From Ectobacillus antri (lineage in GTDB: Bacteria > Bacillota > Bacilli > Bacillales > Bacillaceae_G): 64,000 nt of DNA. Positions 17,507 to 27,231 of this stretch are shown here, in pieces. The stretch spans positions 124,001 to 188,000 of the forward strand of contig NZ_RIAV01000006.1 in NCBI RefSeq assembly GCF_003852715.1, written 5' to 3'. Position 1 is the stretch's first letter. Each line of letters opens with the position of its first letter. The position numbers and the translations under genes were made by a program. A model generated the notes under the pieces. It had not been told where the DNA came from, searched no databases, and worked only from the letters and a program-made list of their open reading frames with translations.

Positions 17507-19639
17507 TCATCCGCTTTTGGCGATAATCCATAAACTAATTGGACTTACAACAAGTGTGTTTCCAATTAATGCGGAGGATGCGGCTATGTCTACTGTTTTA
17601 CCATCAACCAATATGTGCCAATCGGCTATACTTGGTAATCGTACTTGTTGTGCGGCCTCAGTTGGATTGAAAATAACACATATCTCACTCCAATCATTAA
17701 AAGAGCCTATGTCATGCAGCTGATAAATAGTTACCCCGTCCGGTGCAGGTGGAAATGATACGTGACGGCGCACTGCCTCGGCATCAGGAAGACGAAAAGC
17801 AGCATTCATCCTGCGGATAGCGATTAACCCTTTTATAAATGCTATATATTTCTCATGTGCATCCTTTCTTGCCCAGTCCAATTGATTAATATAATCAGGA
17901 GCATTATAGCTGTTTTCTATACCTTGCTTTGTGCGAAAGAATTCCTGTCCCGCGTGTATAAACGGAATTCCTTGTGCCAAAATAACCATTCCAGTTGCCA
18001 ACATATGCCTTCTTTTACGAACTTCCTCTGTGTCATCTTTATTGCTTGCCCATAATTTATCCCACATGGTAGCATTGTCGTGACATTCTACATAATTCAC
18101 ACTTTGAGATGGACTAGCAAACAAAGCATGATCTCCATCTTTCAATCCTACACTACCTGTTAACAAATATTGAATCGTTTCTCTGTTATATGAACCCCCA
18201 AAAGCATATCCTCGATTTGTGCTATGAAAAGCACTTCCTTTAATGGTATCACGAAACACATCATTAAACTGGGCAATATTAGGCATGCGATGCGCATTAC
18301 GAAGCGTTGCTTTTTGCTCCTGCGGCAAAGGAGTATTTAAATCCCACCCTTCACCGAGCAGAAGTATATTTGGGTTGATTGTATGCACAGCTTGTTCTAT
18401 CGCATTCATAGTGTCCCAATCTAAAATACCCATTAAATCAAACCGAAAGCCATCGACCTTATATTCACATAGCCAATATAAAATAGAATCAATAATAAAT
18501 TTTCGTACCATACGGCGTTCTGATGCAATATCGTTTCCTACTCCTGTACCATTAGAAGGCATGCCGTTTTGATCATGTCTGAAATAATAACCGGGCACAA
18601 GCTTTTCAAACGATGAAGTTTCCCGTACATACACGTGGTTGTATACAACATCTAAGATAACCCGCAACCCTTGTTCGTGGATAGTCGCAATCATTTGCTT
18701 CAGCTCTCGAATTCTGCTGTACGGGTCACAGGGATTGCTTGCATAACTGCCCTCAGGCGCATTAAAATGAAGTGGATTATAGCCCCAATTATAGGCCGTA
18801 GGGTTTGCTTCATCAATGCCGTAAAAGTCATGAAGCGGCAACAATTCAATATGCGTAATTCCTAAATTACGAAGATACGTCAAACCTGTGTCTCGATTAT
18901 GTGTTGCTGTTTCCATAACGCCCCTATACGTTCCTTTATGCACGATACCGCTATTGGGATGCATCGTTAAATCTCGAATATGTGCCTCATAAATAATTGC
19001 GTCTGTGTAACTTTGCAACGGCGCAACTGGTGGACTTCCTACTTTTGTTTGTTCCAAATCAACTATCACACCATATTCTCCATTTAAAGATACGCTCTTT
19101 GCATAAGGATCTACAGCCTCGTGCCAAACAAGATTGATGCATACTAATATCGTATATCGTACACCATCTTGATCTCCCTCAGCGATTGCTTTCCATATTC
19201 CGTTTTCCTCTCGCTTCATTGGAATATCTGTATACTTGCTTTCTTCATACAAACGCAATTTTGCCGCTGTTGCTGTAGGCGCCCATACTTTACAAACACT
19301 TGCCTGCTTGCTATAAGTGATTCCTAAATCATTGCCATCATAGCTATATAACATATCAAATTCGCTCGTCCGAATAATAGCTCCTACCTGCAAGTCTGTT
19401 GTTTCATTTTGCTCATTTTGCACCGTATACATCACACCCAATATAGGAGCATGAGGTGTACTACATTCATATTTAATAAACTCTGACATTTGTATACGGT
19501 TTGTGACCGTCATATCCCATTCTTGTGCGCCGCATTGCAACTTAAAGTGGCCGGGGCCTTTATACATTGTAGGCATCAGTATTGTTACTTGATTGATTCC
19601 GTCCAAATACGCTTCGAATGCGCGCTCAATTTTCAGCAT
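17507..19639 (-). CDS. amyX: Type I pullulanase AmyX
   Basis: Hydrolyses alpha-1,6 links in pullulan and limit dextrins (GH13). The 710 residues comprise an N-terminal carbohydrate-binding module, then the pullulanase signature YNWGYNP and catalytic blocks VILDVVYNH, GFRFDLMG (nucleophile Asp), LLGEGWD (acid/base Glu) and VECHDN. There is no signal peptide, so the enzyme is intracellular and acts on imported dextrins or glycogen. The start at 19639 (MLKIERAFEAYLDG) lines up with B. subtilis AmyX and follows GAGGATGGTGA; an ATG 12 bases earlier overlaps that site. Confidence 0.94.
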   Translation of the reverse strand: MLKIERAFEAYLDGINQVTILMPTMYKGPGHFKLQCGAQEWDMTVTNRIQMSEFIKYECSTPHAPILGVMYTVQNEQNETTDLQVGAIIRTSEFDMLYSYDGNDLGITYSKQASVCKVWAPTATAAKLRLYEESKYTDIPMKREENGIWKAIAEGDQDGVRYTILVCINLVWHEAVDPYAKSVSLNGEYGVIVDLEQTKVGSPPVAPLQSYTDAIIYEAHIRDLTMHPNSGIVHKGTYRGVMETATHNRDTGLTYLRNLGITHIELLPLHDFYGIDEANPTAYNWGYNPLHFNAPEGSYASNPCDPYSRIRELKQMIATIHEQGLRVILDVVYNHVYVRETSSFEKLVPGYYFRHDQNGMPSNGTGVGNDIASERRMVRKFIIDSILYWLCEYKVDGFRFDLMGILDWDTMNAIEQAVHTINPNILLLGEGWDLNTPLPQEQKATLRNAHRMPNIAQFNDVFRDTIKGSAFHSTNRGYAFGGSYNRETIQYLLTGSVGLKDGDHALFASPSQSVNYVECHDNATMWDKLWASNKDDTEEVRKRRHMLATGMVILAQGIPFIHAGQEFFRTKQGIENSYNAPDYINQLDWARKDAHEKYIAFIKGLIAIRRMNAAFRLPDAEAVRRHVSFPPAPDGVTIYQLHDIGSFNDWSEICVIFNPTEAAQQVRLPSIADWHILVDGKTVDIAASSALIGNTLVVSPISLWIIAKSG

Positions 19640-19797
19640 GCTGTTCACCATCCTCTAGGTCGCATTGGCTTATTCCAACTGTTCCTAATAGTATATTCGC
19701 CATAACAGAAAACGTTTTCAACAAAATCATACTGCCTTTTATACGTGCAATAACATTTGATGCGTACAAAGATTGTTATGATGGTTTTTAGACTTCT

Positions 19798-19887
19798 TTA
19801 TAAATGATAGACAAACAGCTCTTCGTATTTAGGAATGCGCATCATATGCGTTTCATACAATACATCCCTTGTAGCTTCAAATGACAA
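19798..19887 (-). CDS. Possible 29-residue protein or gene remnant after MFS gene
   Basis: Five bases past the stop of the MFS gene, a TTG preceded by GGTTGGAG opens a 30-codon frame reading MSFEATRDVLYETHMMRI then PKYEELFVYHL. The composition (Phe, Tyr, Glu, Arg, no low-complexity) looks like real protein, and the open frame continues upstream, without a start codon, for about eight residues (KGWSIEPL). It is either a very small cotranscribed gene or the tail of a decayed one. I recognise no family. Confidence 0.35.
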   Translation of the reverse strand: MSFEATRDVLYETHMMRIPKYEELFVYHL

Positions 19888-19892
19888 AGGCT

Positions 19893-21059
19893 CTATACTC
19901 CAACCTTTTTATGCAAGGGCCAAACCAGCAAGGCAATCCCTACACATGTTAATATAAAGAAGAAAATATATACATTTTCTACACCGAAGCGGTCCATCAG
20001 AACACCTCCAGTAAACGTACAAAACCAAGTGCCAAACCCGCCCCCTGCCGTTGCATACAATGCCACTGCCGTTGATTGCATCGGGAGCGGTGCAAGTTGT
20101 CTCACATATTGCAGAGCCGCAGGAATAAATAAACCAATCGATAGCCCTTGTGAAATAGTTGTTGCGTACACAAAAAGCAACGGTGGTTCAAAGAAGTAAA
20201 ACAGCCAGCGCAGTGCAGAAATACAGGCAGAAAACAAAAGAATATAGGTAACGCCCCATTTTTGAATCCAGCCCTCCGCCCATTTCATAAATGGTGCCTC
20301 ACTGCCTGCTGCCAATAAAAAAGCAAGGCCTACTCCTGTCAGTGTACCCCCTAAATCTGTGATGAATAACCCGAAATATGTATTATTTGCATAAATCGGA
20401 CCAAATATCAAAAACGTGCACAATAGAAACAAAGCGAATTGCTTATCCCGAAGCAAGTGCTTACTTCCTTCTCTAATATTGCCGCGTGTCGCAGCGTTAT
20501 CCCTAGGAAGCTGTGTGATAAGTAATGCAGCAGTAAATAAAGCACCAGCAAATAAATAAAAAATGGCATACATACTAAAATATTCAGAAGTTTTACCCGC
20601 AACCAACACCGCTACCGCAAAGCCAACGGCACCGTACAACCGAATGCTTCCATAAGCGCCTCCACGCTTTTGTACGTGTGTTAATGTGATGCTATCTGAA
20701 ATAGGGACAATCGCACTTTGCGCAAACGCCAATAAAACTGCAATGAGTAACAATACACCATAGTTCTGCGTAGTTGTATAAATATATCCCATGATGCCTG
20801 TAAGCAGTAACGCAAAAAATAAAATATGACGCGGTTTCTGTGTATAATCTGAGAAAATCCCCCACATAGGCTGTATTAAAATCATCACGACCGGTCCAAC
20901 AGACATAATATTGCCAATTTGCATACCTGAGAGCTTTACTTGCTCTTTTAAATATACGCCAAGAAGCGGAAATAACGCTCCAATCCCGAAAAAGATTAAA
21001 AAATAAAGTATACGAAATGTAATAGATGCTTTTGCTTCTCGTTGTACAGATAGATCCAT
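19893..21059 (-). CDS. MFS transporter, nucleoside:H+ symporter/LacY-like type
   Basis: A 388-residue, 12-segment membrane transporter. After a short cytoplasmic N-terminus comes FRILYFLIFFGIGALFPLLGVYLKEQ, and the loop 2-3 region MSVGPVVMILIQPMWGIFSDYTQKPR resembles the PPP/HsrA-like and YcaD/LacY-like MFS_1 group. The substrate cannot be told. The start at 21059 follows GAGGGAGAG. A perfect 17-bp hairpin lies just upstream of the ribosome site, between this gene and pepV, so expression may depend on readthrough from pepV. Confidence 0.85.
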   Translation of the reverse strand: MDLSVQREAKASITFRILYFLIFFGIGALFPLLGVYLKEQVKLSGMQIGNIMSVGPVVMILIQPMWGIFSDYTQKPRHILFFALLLTGIMGYIYTTTQNYGVLLLIAVLLAFAQSAIVPISDSITLTHVQKRGGAYGSIRLYGAVGFAVAVLVAGKTSEYFSMYAIFYLFAGALFTAALLITQLPRDNAATRGNIREGSKHLLRDKQFALFLLCTFLIFGPIYANNTYFGLFITDLGGTLTGVGLAFLLAAGSEAPFMKWAEGWIQKWGVTYILLFSACISALRWLFYFFEPPLLFVYATTISQGLSIGLFIPAALQYVRQLAPLPMQSTAVALYATAGGGFGTWFCTFTGGVLMDRFGVENVYIFFFILTCVGIALLVWPLHKKVGV

Positions 21060-21074
21060 TTTATTCTCTCCCTC

Positions 21075-21113
21075 ATGGTTGAACCGCCCTTTTAAGAAGG
21101 GCGGTTCAACCAT
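21075..21113 (-). terminator. Perfect 17-bp-arm hairpin between pepV and the MFS gene
   Basis: Arms 21075-21091 and 21097-21113 are perfectly complementary around a five-base loop. No T run follows on the minus strand; the sequence goes straight into the GAGGGAG ribosome site of the MFS gene. It could be an mRNA stabiliser, processing site or factor-dependent terminator rather than a simple intrinsic one. Confidence 0.55.
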
Positions 21114-21126
21114 AGCTATATTTATC

Positions 21127-22506
21127 TTATTTCGCTAATTCATAAATAGCTTGTGCATAAATTGCTGTTGCTTTTACTAAGTCCTCAATTTCAATATATT
21201 CATCTTTTTGATGAGCTAAATCTTCTTTGCCAGGGAAGAGTGGACCGAATGCAACACCTGCTTGCAAAGACCTCGCATACGTGCCTCCTCCGATTGCCAG
21301 CAATTCTGCCCGCTCTCCTGTTTGTTCTTCATATACACGCTGCAGCGTCTGGATGAGCACATGCTCTTTCGCTACGTGATGTGGACTAGAATTAGATATT
21401 TGCTTTGCTTCAAAGCCTCGTTGCTTTGCATACTGTACCATCTTGCTTACCATTTCATCAACATCCGTTGTTACAGGATAACGAATATTAAGTCCAAATG
21501 TCCCGCCTTCTTCGGCTTGATAGGACATCGTCCCTACATTGATGGTTAAATCCCCAGTAATATCATCAGTATACGCTACTCCAAGGCGCGTTCCTCTCGT
21601 ATCATCTTGAAATGCTTCCATTGCAAATGAAACAAATGCAGCACCACCTGTATCAAGCTCTTGCTGTTGTAAAAAGGCGGCCAACAGCACACCTGCATTT
21701 TCTCCTTTTTCAGGTGTAGAACCGTGCGCCGAAACACCCCTCATTTCGAGTGTTACTTGTGATCCTTGCACAACTGCGTTTCCATACGAAGCAAATTGCT
21801 CAGCGATTTCCCCTGCTCGTTCAGACATCAACACAGCTTTGGCATAATCAGGGACCATGTTTAAACGTCTTCCTGATGTGAATTCTTGTAAAACAGTACT
21901 TCCCTTGCTTATATTTGGCTTCATGGTAATATGTACAGTGCTGATTCCTTTTTCCGCGTTGATAATTGGGAAATCCGCATCAGGTGCAAATCCCATGGTC
22001 GGCATTTCTTCTTTCTTAAAATAATGATCTACACAGCGCCATTCGCTTTCTTCGTCTGCACCTAAAATCATACGAACCCGTTTTTGCAAAGGCAATCCGA
22101 GTTCTTTGACAATCTTCATTGCATAATAAGCAGCCATGGTCGGACCTTTGTCATCGATGGCACCTCGCGCGTAAATGTTACCATCTCGAATATCAGCTCC
22201 ATACGGATCGCTCGTCCACCCATCGCCTTCTGGAACCACATCAACATGACATAAAATACCAATCAATTCTTGTCCTTGTCCCATTTCTAAATGTCCGGCA
22301 TAACCATCCACATTTTTAGCCACAAATCCATCAGCTTCACCTTTGTTCAGCATAAAGGATAATGCCTCTGCTACTCCTGTTCCGAACGGTGCACCGACTG
22401 CAGCCTCCTCCATATTCAATACACTTTTAATGCGTAGAAAGTTTTGTGTATCTGCAAGTAGCGCATCCTTTCTTTTCTCTACTTCTTCCATCCAATTGAT
22501 TTTCAT
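21127..22506 (-). CDS. pepV: Dipeptidase PepV, M20 family
   Basis: Cytoplasmic dinuclear zinc dipeptidase (YtjP in B. subtilis), 459 residues. Motifs: CHVDVVPEGDGWTSDPYG (His and Asp ligands, about residues 86-100), ARGAIDDKGPTMAAYYA (bridging Asp), GADEESEW (catalytic and ligand Glu pair) and the C-terminal IGGGTYARSLQAGVAFGPLFPG with the last His ligand in DLAHQKDE. The start follows an AGGTGAAACT site. A perfect Spo0A-like box lies 150 bases upstream. Confidence 0.94.
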   Translation of the reverse strand: MKINWMEEVEKRKDALLADTQNFLRIKSVLNMEEAAVGAPFGTGVAEALSFMLNKGEADGFVAKNVDGYAGHLEMGQGQELIGILCHVDVVPEGDGWTSDPYGADIRDGNIYARGAIDDKGPTMAAYYAMKIVKELGLPLQKRVRMILGADEESEWRCVDHYFKKEEMPTMGFAPDADFPIINAEKGISTVHITMKPNISKGSTVLQEFTSGRRLNMVPDYAKAVLMSERAGEIAEQFASYGNAVVQGSQVTLEMRGVSAHGSTPEKGENAGVLLAAFLQQQELDTGGAAFVSFAMEAFQDDTRGTRLGVAYTDDITGDLTINVGTMSYQAEEGGTFGLNIRYPVTTDVDEMVSKMVQYAKQRGFEAKQISNSSPHHVAKEHVLIQTLQRVYEEQTGERAELLAIGGGTYARSLQAGVAFGPLFPGKEDLAHQKDEYIEIEDLVKATAIYAQAIYELAK

Positions 22507-22870
22507 AGTTTCACCTGCTTTATATCTATTTGTTATACGCTAATTTCTTCCATCATATCAAAACGCTCTTCACTGTGCCAACTGCAACAATTTAGGAATA
22601 ACGAACATTTATAAACTTAACTACTAAAAAAATATGTTTTTAAATAAAAAAATTCGACAAAAAAAAGGATTTTGTTATTTCTTGTAGAAGAATATACGTG
22701 ATTGTACCTATGCAGCTTATGCCATTTCAATTATTTTATACTTGTTAATTTTCTGTTAAAAATAATTAAAAAAAAGCATGAAAATGGCCTTGTAGAGTAC
22801 AATGGAAGTGAAAAGACCTTCTTTTCCTGTTGGGTCAACAAAAAACTCTTGAAGGAGTGGTTTTTTGAAA
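22507..22870. other. AT-rich divergent regulatory region pepV/ytzE
   Basis: About 360 bases between divergent starts. It is very AT-rich at 22620-22700 and 22730-22770. No gene was found. It must hold the promoters for both genes; a candidate Spo0A box is listed separately. Confidence 0.5.
22653..22661 (-). promoter_or_regulatory. Candidate Spo0A box
   Basis: TTCGACAAA on the plus strand, i.e. TTTGTCGAA on the minus strand, is an exact match to the 0A-box core. It lies about 150 bases upstream of pepV and 210 bases upstream of ytzE. A nine-base match in AT-rich DNA can arise by chance. Confidence 0.35.
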
Positions 22871-23086
22871 ATGACAACTTCTCGTATGCTTACACGGATT
22901 AAGTCGATTTATATGTTCATCAACGAAAAAGGCACAGTAACAACGCAGGACCTTGTCGAAGAATTTGGAATCACATCCCGGACCATACAGCGAGATTTGA
23001 ACGTGCTTCAATTCAACGAGCTCGTTTGCAGTCCAAGTCGCGGCAAGTGGACAACAACAGGAAAAAAGGTGCGGCTCACATCGTAA
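22871..23086 (+). CDS. ytzE: YtzE, small DeoR-type HTH regulator
   Basis: A 71-residue protein that is little more than a DeoR-family winged helix: RIKSIYMFINEKGTVTTQDLVEEFGITSRTIQRDLNVL with a short C-terminal wing (SRGKWTTTGKKVR). No effector domain is present. The ATG at 22871 is ten bases after GGAG; a TTG six bases earlier lies too close. Stand-alone DNA-binding protein with unknown targets, as in B. subtilis. Confidence 0.88.
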   Translation: MTTSRMLTRIKSIYMFINEKGTVTTQDLVEEFGITSRTIQRDLNVLQFNELVCSPSRGKWTTTGKKVRLTS

Positions 23087-23102
23087 TACGTTTTCTACAT
23101 AT

Positions 23103-23130
23103 AACCCCTTTCTGGTATCAGAAAGGGGTT
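23103..23130. terminator. Bidirectional hairpin between ytzE and the RsuA-like gene
   Basis: Eleven-base arms AACCCCTTTCT / AGAAAGGGGTT (23103-23113, 23120-23130) with a six-base loop between two convergent genes. Flanking T runs are short. Confidence 0.7.
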
Positions 23131-23138
23131 TCTCGGGT

Positions 23139-23849
23139 TTATTCTTCTTTTAACAGGGCAACTTCTTCTTCCGTCAATTCACGGTATTGGCCTAATTCTA
23201 ATTCCTCATCCAATTTAAGCGACCCCATCTCCGTTCGCTTTAAATACACAACTTTCTTCCCAACCGCTTCAAACATGCGCTTTACCTGATGAAACTTTCC
23301 TTCGGTGATGACAAGCTCAATTTCAGATAACGGGCCGCTGTGCAAAATGGTTAATACTCCCGGCTTTGTTTCATAGCCGTCATCTAATATCACACCTTTT
23401 TGAAACGCCTCTACATCCTCTTCTGTCACTTGTCCTTCTACTTTAGCAAAGTATTTCTTAGGTACATGCTTTTTAGGAGACAGTAGTTGATGTGCGAGCT
23501 GACCGTCATTTGTTAGCAGCAAAAAGCCTTCTGTATCCTTATCCAATCTTCCGACAGGAAATGGCTCAAACACCAGGTCCTCTTCTTCAAGCAAATCAAT
23601 CACCGTTTTATGCATATTATCCTCTGTTGCAGAAATAACGCCCTGTGGCTTGTTCATCATTAAATAGATAAACTCTTTATATTCCACCACTTCACCATAA
23701 ACTGTTACCTCATCTTCTGTAACATTCACATGAAATTTCGCATCTTTTACAGGCATACCGTCAATTTTTACAGCGCCATCTTTTAGTAATTTTTTTACTT
23801 CTTTGCGGCTACCAAATCCCATATTGGCCAATAACTTATCTATCCGCAT
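23139..23849 (-). CDS. ytzG: 16S rRNA pseudouridine synthase, RsuA/RluB family (YtzG)
   Basis: A 236-residue enzyme with an N-terminal S4 RNA-binding domain (MRIDKLLANMGFGSRKEVKKLLKDG region) and a pseudouridine synthase core: YLMMNKPQGVIS, GRLDKDTEGFLLLTNDG (catalytic Asp in GRLDxxTxG) and the RsuA C-terminal EGKFHQVKRMFEAVG. It likely makes the 16S pseudouridine equivalent to position 516. The start follows AAGAAGGTGA. It lies 34 bases downstream of ytgP and is probably cotranscribed with it. Confidence 0.92.
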   Translation of the reverse strand: MRIDKLLANMGFGSRKEVKKLLKDGAVKIDGMPVKDAKFHVNVTEDEVTVYGEVVEYKEFIYLMMNKPQGVISATEDNMHKTVIDLLEEEDLVFEPFPVGRLDKDTEGFLLLTNDGQLAHQLLSPKKHVPKKYFAKVEGQVTEEDVEAFQKGVILDDGYETKPGVLTILHSGPLSEIELVITEGKFHQVKRMFEAVGKKVVYLKRTEMGSLKLDEELELGQYRELTEEEVALLKEE

Positions 23850-23883
23850 ACCTATTCACCTTCTTTGCTAAAATATCGCCCTA

Positions 23884-25530
23884 TTACGCACCTTTTGTAC
23901 CAATTTTTAACTTTCGTCCAAATTTCGCTTTAAATTTTGCTAAAAACTCTTCTCCAAATATCCGTTTCATAACACCTGTTTGAATTGCCAACGTCATATA
24001 AACGGCTGCACCCACAATTGCCGTGAGTCCCACTGTTGCAATTGCCAGCCAACGACTTTCAACATCCCACACAAGCGCTAATACGGAAAGAGTGCCTTTT
24101 GCCGCTACGGCCATCACAAGCGTTAATATTGCCACTTGAAACGTACGCTTGTATACAAGCGTGAAACTAAAGTTTGCATGCTTACGAATTTGCATGTTGG
24201 TATACCATACCGATGCCAAGAAGCCGATACCAGTCGCAAGTACTCCTCCAATTGCACCAAAGTAACGAATCAGTACTAGATTTCCTATCAGCTTTAGTAC
24301 AATTCCAATTCCCAATCCGATAATGGCTTGTCTTTGTTGATTGATTCCTTGTAAGATCGCGCCTGTAATCGAGAATAAAGCAAAAAATAAGGCAACAGGT
24401 GCATACCACATCAAAATTTCTCCACCAAGCTTGTCCGCCCCGTAAAAAGCGGCATATAACGGATAAGACAGAACGGAAATACCTACTACTGCTGGAAGTG
24501 TTAAAAAGATATTTAACTGAAATGTTTGCCCAATTTGACGATGCAAAACAGTTTGATTTTGTTCTGTAAATGACTTTGTAATCGCAGGTACAAGCGTTAA
24601 GCTGAATGCTGTTGCTAAGGACACCGGAATCATAATCAGCTTATGTGTCCACATCGTAAAAATGCCCAGCGCAGATTCAGCGATTTTTGACTGACCTGCG
24701 GCAGCCATCGCTTTATTAAAGGTAAGTGTATCAATTTGTTGATAGAGCGGAATGGTAAGCCCGACAACAACATAAGGCAGAGCATAAGCAAATAGCTCTT
24801 TAAATAACTGCGGCGTGCTCACATTTGCCGGCTGCACAGTTTGATTAACAAGCAAAGTATCAAGATGATGCTTGCGTTTTACCCAATACCAAATTAAAAC
24901 AGCCAGCGCCCCAAGTGCCGATATAAAAGCAGCGAAGGTCGACACCCCGATTGCCATGGCAACTGTTCCATCCAATACCTTAATGACAACATAACTTCCG
25001 CCTAATAATACAGCAATGCGGATAATTTGTTCGATAATTTGTGAAATCGTAGTGGGTCCCATCGATTGATGACCTTGAAAAAAACCGCGAATCAAACTTG
25101 CGGCTGGTACAACTAAAAGCGCAAAGCTAACAAGGCGAATGATTGTCGCAACCTCTTCCACGCTGTTTGGTCCTTCCGCTTTGCTGAGCATGGTTTTTGC
25201 AAAGAGCGGCGCTGTGGTATATAGCGTCACAAACGACAATACGCCCATCACAATCATTAACTTCATACCAGAGCGAAACATACGCCGACTTGTTTCGTAA
25301 TCACCAAGTGCATTATACTTTGAGACAAATTTGGAGACCGCAAGCGGTACGCCGGCAGTTGCGATGCTTAAAAAGATAGTGTAAGGCACATAACCGTACG
25401 TATATAAAGTTCCTCCATTTGTCCCAACCAACTGATAAAACGGAAACACATAAATCATGCCTAGGAATTTAATGAAAAATGTTCCCAACGTCACGATGAG
25501 TGTGCCGCGTATAAATTTAGAATCAGACAT
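23884..25530 (-). CDS. ytgP: Lipid II flippase MurJ (YtgP), MOP superfamily
   Basis: Polytopic membrane protein of 548 residues and about 14 segments, from the MurJ/SpoVB polysaccharide-transport family. B. subtilis YtgP has been shown to act as MurJ, moving lipid II across the membrane. Starts FIRGTLIVTLGTFFIKFLGMIYVFP, has the conserved GVPLAVSKFVSKYNA and SLIRGFFQGHQSMGPTTISQIIEQ regions, and ends in a basic tail. The start at 25530 follows GGAGGATTATAT. SpoVB-type sporulation paralogues exist in bacilli; synteny favours YtgP. Confidence 0.92.
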   Translation of the reverse strand: MSDSKFIRGTLIVTLGTFFIKFLGMIYVFPFYQLVGTNGGTLYTYGYVPYTIFLSIATAGVPLAVSKFVSKYNALGDYETSRRMFRSGMKLMIVMGVLSFVTLYTTAPLFAKTMLSKAEGPNSVEEVATIIRLVSFALLVVPAASLIRGFFQGHQSMGPTTISQIIEQIIRIAVLLGGSYVVIKVLDGTVAMAIGVSTFAAFISALGALAVLIWYWVKRKHHLDTLLVNQTVQPANVSTPQLFKELFAYALPYVVVGLTIPLYQQIDTLTFNKAMAAAGQSKIAESALGIFTMWTHKLIMIPVSLATAFSLTLVPAITKSFTEQNQTVLHRQIGQTFQLNIFLTLPAVVGISVLSYPLYAAFYGADKLGGEILMWYAPVALFFALFSITGAILQGINQQRQAIIGLGIGIVLKLIGNLVLIRYFGAIGGVLATGIGFLASVWYTNMQIRKHANFSFTLVYKRTFQVAILTLVMAVAAKGTLSVLALVWDVESRWLAIATVGLTAIVGAAVYMTLAIQTGVMKRIFGEEFLAKFKAKFGRKLKIGTKGA

Positions 25531-25829
25531 ATATAATCCTCCAAACACTGGGAATCTAACCTTTGTATTGTATCACAAAATGCGATGAAGAAGGAAAAGC
25601 TTGTTGATTTATGTGGAAGAGTTCTCGTACAAGCAACAAGCTTTGTCATATATCTATTTTCTTAGCTACTTATCGCACTGTGATCGGTATTCATTTGTTT
25701 ATGCATTTCTTCTATCAGATTTTTCAATATTCACATAAGCGATTCCAAAAATTAATTGTATCCTAGTCGTTTTCCTTTTTGCCGCATTCGTGCTATTCTG
25801 TTGTACAGTACAAAAACAAGGGTGATAGT
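25531..25829. other. Divergent intergenic region ytgP/ytfP with an inverted repeat
   Basis: Contains an inverted repeat with 11-base arms AAAGCTTGTTG (25596-25606) and CAACAAGCTTT (25634-25644) spaced by 27 bases. No gene was found. It could be a regulatory site or an old terminator; the flanking genes start on either side, so a terminator role is not needed. Confidence 0.5.
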
Positions 25830-27104
25830 ATGCTTTATGATGTAATTGTAATTGGAGGGGGACCTTCAGGGTTGATGGCCGCTATTGGAGCTGCAGAAGG
25901 CGGAGCAAAGGTTCTTCTATTAGATAAAGGAAATAAATTAGGGAGAAAGCTCGCAATATCTGGGGGAGGAAGGTGTAATGTCACCAATCGACTACCTCTA
26001 GATGAAATTGTGAAACATATCCCAGGGAATGGCCGCTTTTTATACAGTGCATTTTCCATTTTTAACAATGAAGATATCATTCGTTTTTTTGAAGGACTAG
26101 GTGTCGCATTGAAAGAAGAAGACCATGGACGTATGTTTCCTGTATCCGACAAAGCGCAATCTGTAGTTGATGCGCTACTGCGCCGTTTACAAGAGCTTGG
26201 CGTTCACACACGTACAGATACACCAGTTCAAACCATTGAATATACGGACGGACAAACCTCAGCAGTGGTTTTACAAAACGGAGAAGTGATTCCAACGCAG
26301 CACGTTATTATTGCGGTTGGAGGTAAATCCGTTCCGCATACAGGTTCAACAGGAGACGGTTATGCATGGGCTGAGAAAGCTGGGCATACCATTACAGAAT
26401 TGTTTCCGACAGAAGTTCCTATTACGTCATCTGAGTCATTTATTAAGAAGAAAACACTACAGGGTCTTGCACTTCGCAACGTAGCATTAAGCGTATTGAA
26501 TCCAAAGGGGAAGACAGTTAAAACACACCGTATGGATATGTTATTTACACACTTTGGCATATCAGGTCCTGCCGCACTCCGCTGTAGTCAATATGTAGTT
26601 CAAACCATGAAAAAATTTAACACACAATCCGTAACCATGCATATTGACGCGCTTCCTGATTGGAAAGAACAGTCGTTATTGCAAGACATTATACAACAAA
26701 TGAAAAATGAACCTAAAAAATCTCTCAAGAATTTGCTGAAGGGGATTGTACCAGAGCGCTATTTTCTATTTTTACTTGAGAAAAATGGAATAGATGGTGC
26801 ACAAGCTGCTGCTCATGTCAGCAATGAACTGATTCGCGCCCTTGTAAAAGATATGAAAGGTTTTACGTTTTCTGTAAATGGTACACAATCCATTGAAAAA
26901 GCGTTCGTTACTGGTGGAGGGGTTTCTGTTAAAGAAATTCATCCGAAGGAAATGTCTTCAAAATTGATGAAGGGCTTATACTTTTGCGGAGAAATTCTCG
27001 ATATTCATGGCTATACAGGTGGCTATAACATCACATCTGCTCTTGTGACCGGACGAGTTGCAGGAATGACAGCTGCTCAGCATGCCTTAGCGCCTTCTTA
27101 TTAA
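25830..27104 (+). CDS. ytfP: HI0933-like FAD-dependent oxidoreductase (YtfP)
   Basis: A 424-residue cytosolic flavoprotein of the HI0933/BaiN family. The N-terminal Rossmann motif [14 protein letters not shown] binds [19 protein letters not shown] is the family signature, and the C-terminal [29 protein letters not shown] closes the FAD site. The reaction is unknown. The start at 25830 follows AAGGGTGATAGT. In B. subtilis ytfP neighbours opuD; no opuD is seen here. Confidence 0.92.
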   Translation: MLYDVIVIGGGPSGLMAAIGAAEGGAKVLLLDKGNKLGRKLAISGGGRCNVTNRLPLDEIVKHIPGNGRFLYSAFSIFNNEDIIRFFEGLGVALKEEDHGRMFPVSDKAQSVVDALLRRLQELGVHTRTDTPVQTIEYTDGQTSAVVLQNGEVIPTQHVIIAVGGKSVPHTGSTGDGYAWAEKAGHTITELFPTEVPITSSESFIKKKTLQGLALRNVALSVLNPKGKTVKTHRMDMLFTHFGISGPAALRCSQYVVQTMKKFNTQSVTMHIDALPDWKEQSLLQDIIQQMKNEPKKSLKNLLKGIVPERYFLFLLEKNGIDGAQAAAHVSNELIRALVKDMKGFTFSVNGTQSIEKAFVTGGGVSVKEIHPKEMSSKLMKGLYFCGEILDIHGYTGGYNITSALVTGRVAGMTAAQHALAPSY

Positions 27105-27203
27105 TGATAGGCTGTGCTAATGATGTGACGGGGAGAGGCTCGTGACTGTCTGCAGACGCCCCTGTAACAAATCTACACCAAACTTTAACAGATCCTAATA
27201 ATA

Positions 27204-27231
27204 AGAGCCTAACTCTGTTAGGTTAGGCTCT
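27204..27231 (-). terminator. Terminator of the cse60 operon
   Basis: Ten-base arms AGAGCCTAAC / GTTAGGCTCT (27204-27213, 27222-27231) overlapping the cse60 stop codon; TTATTATT follows on the minus strand. Confidence 0.75.
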
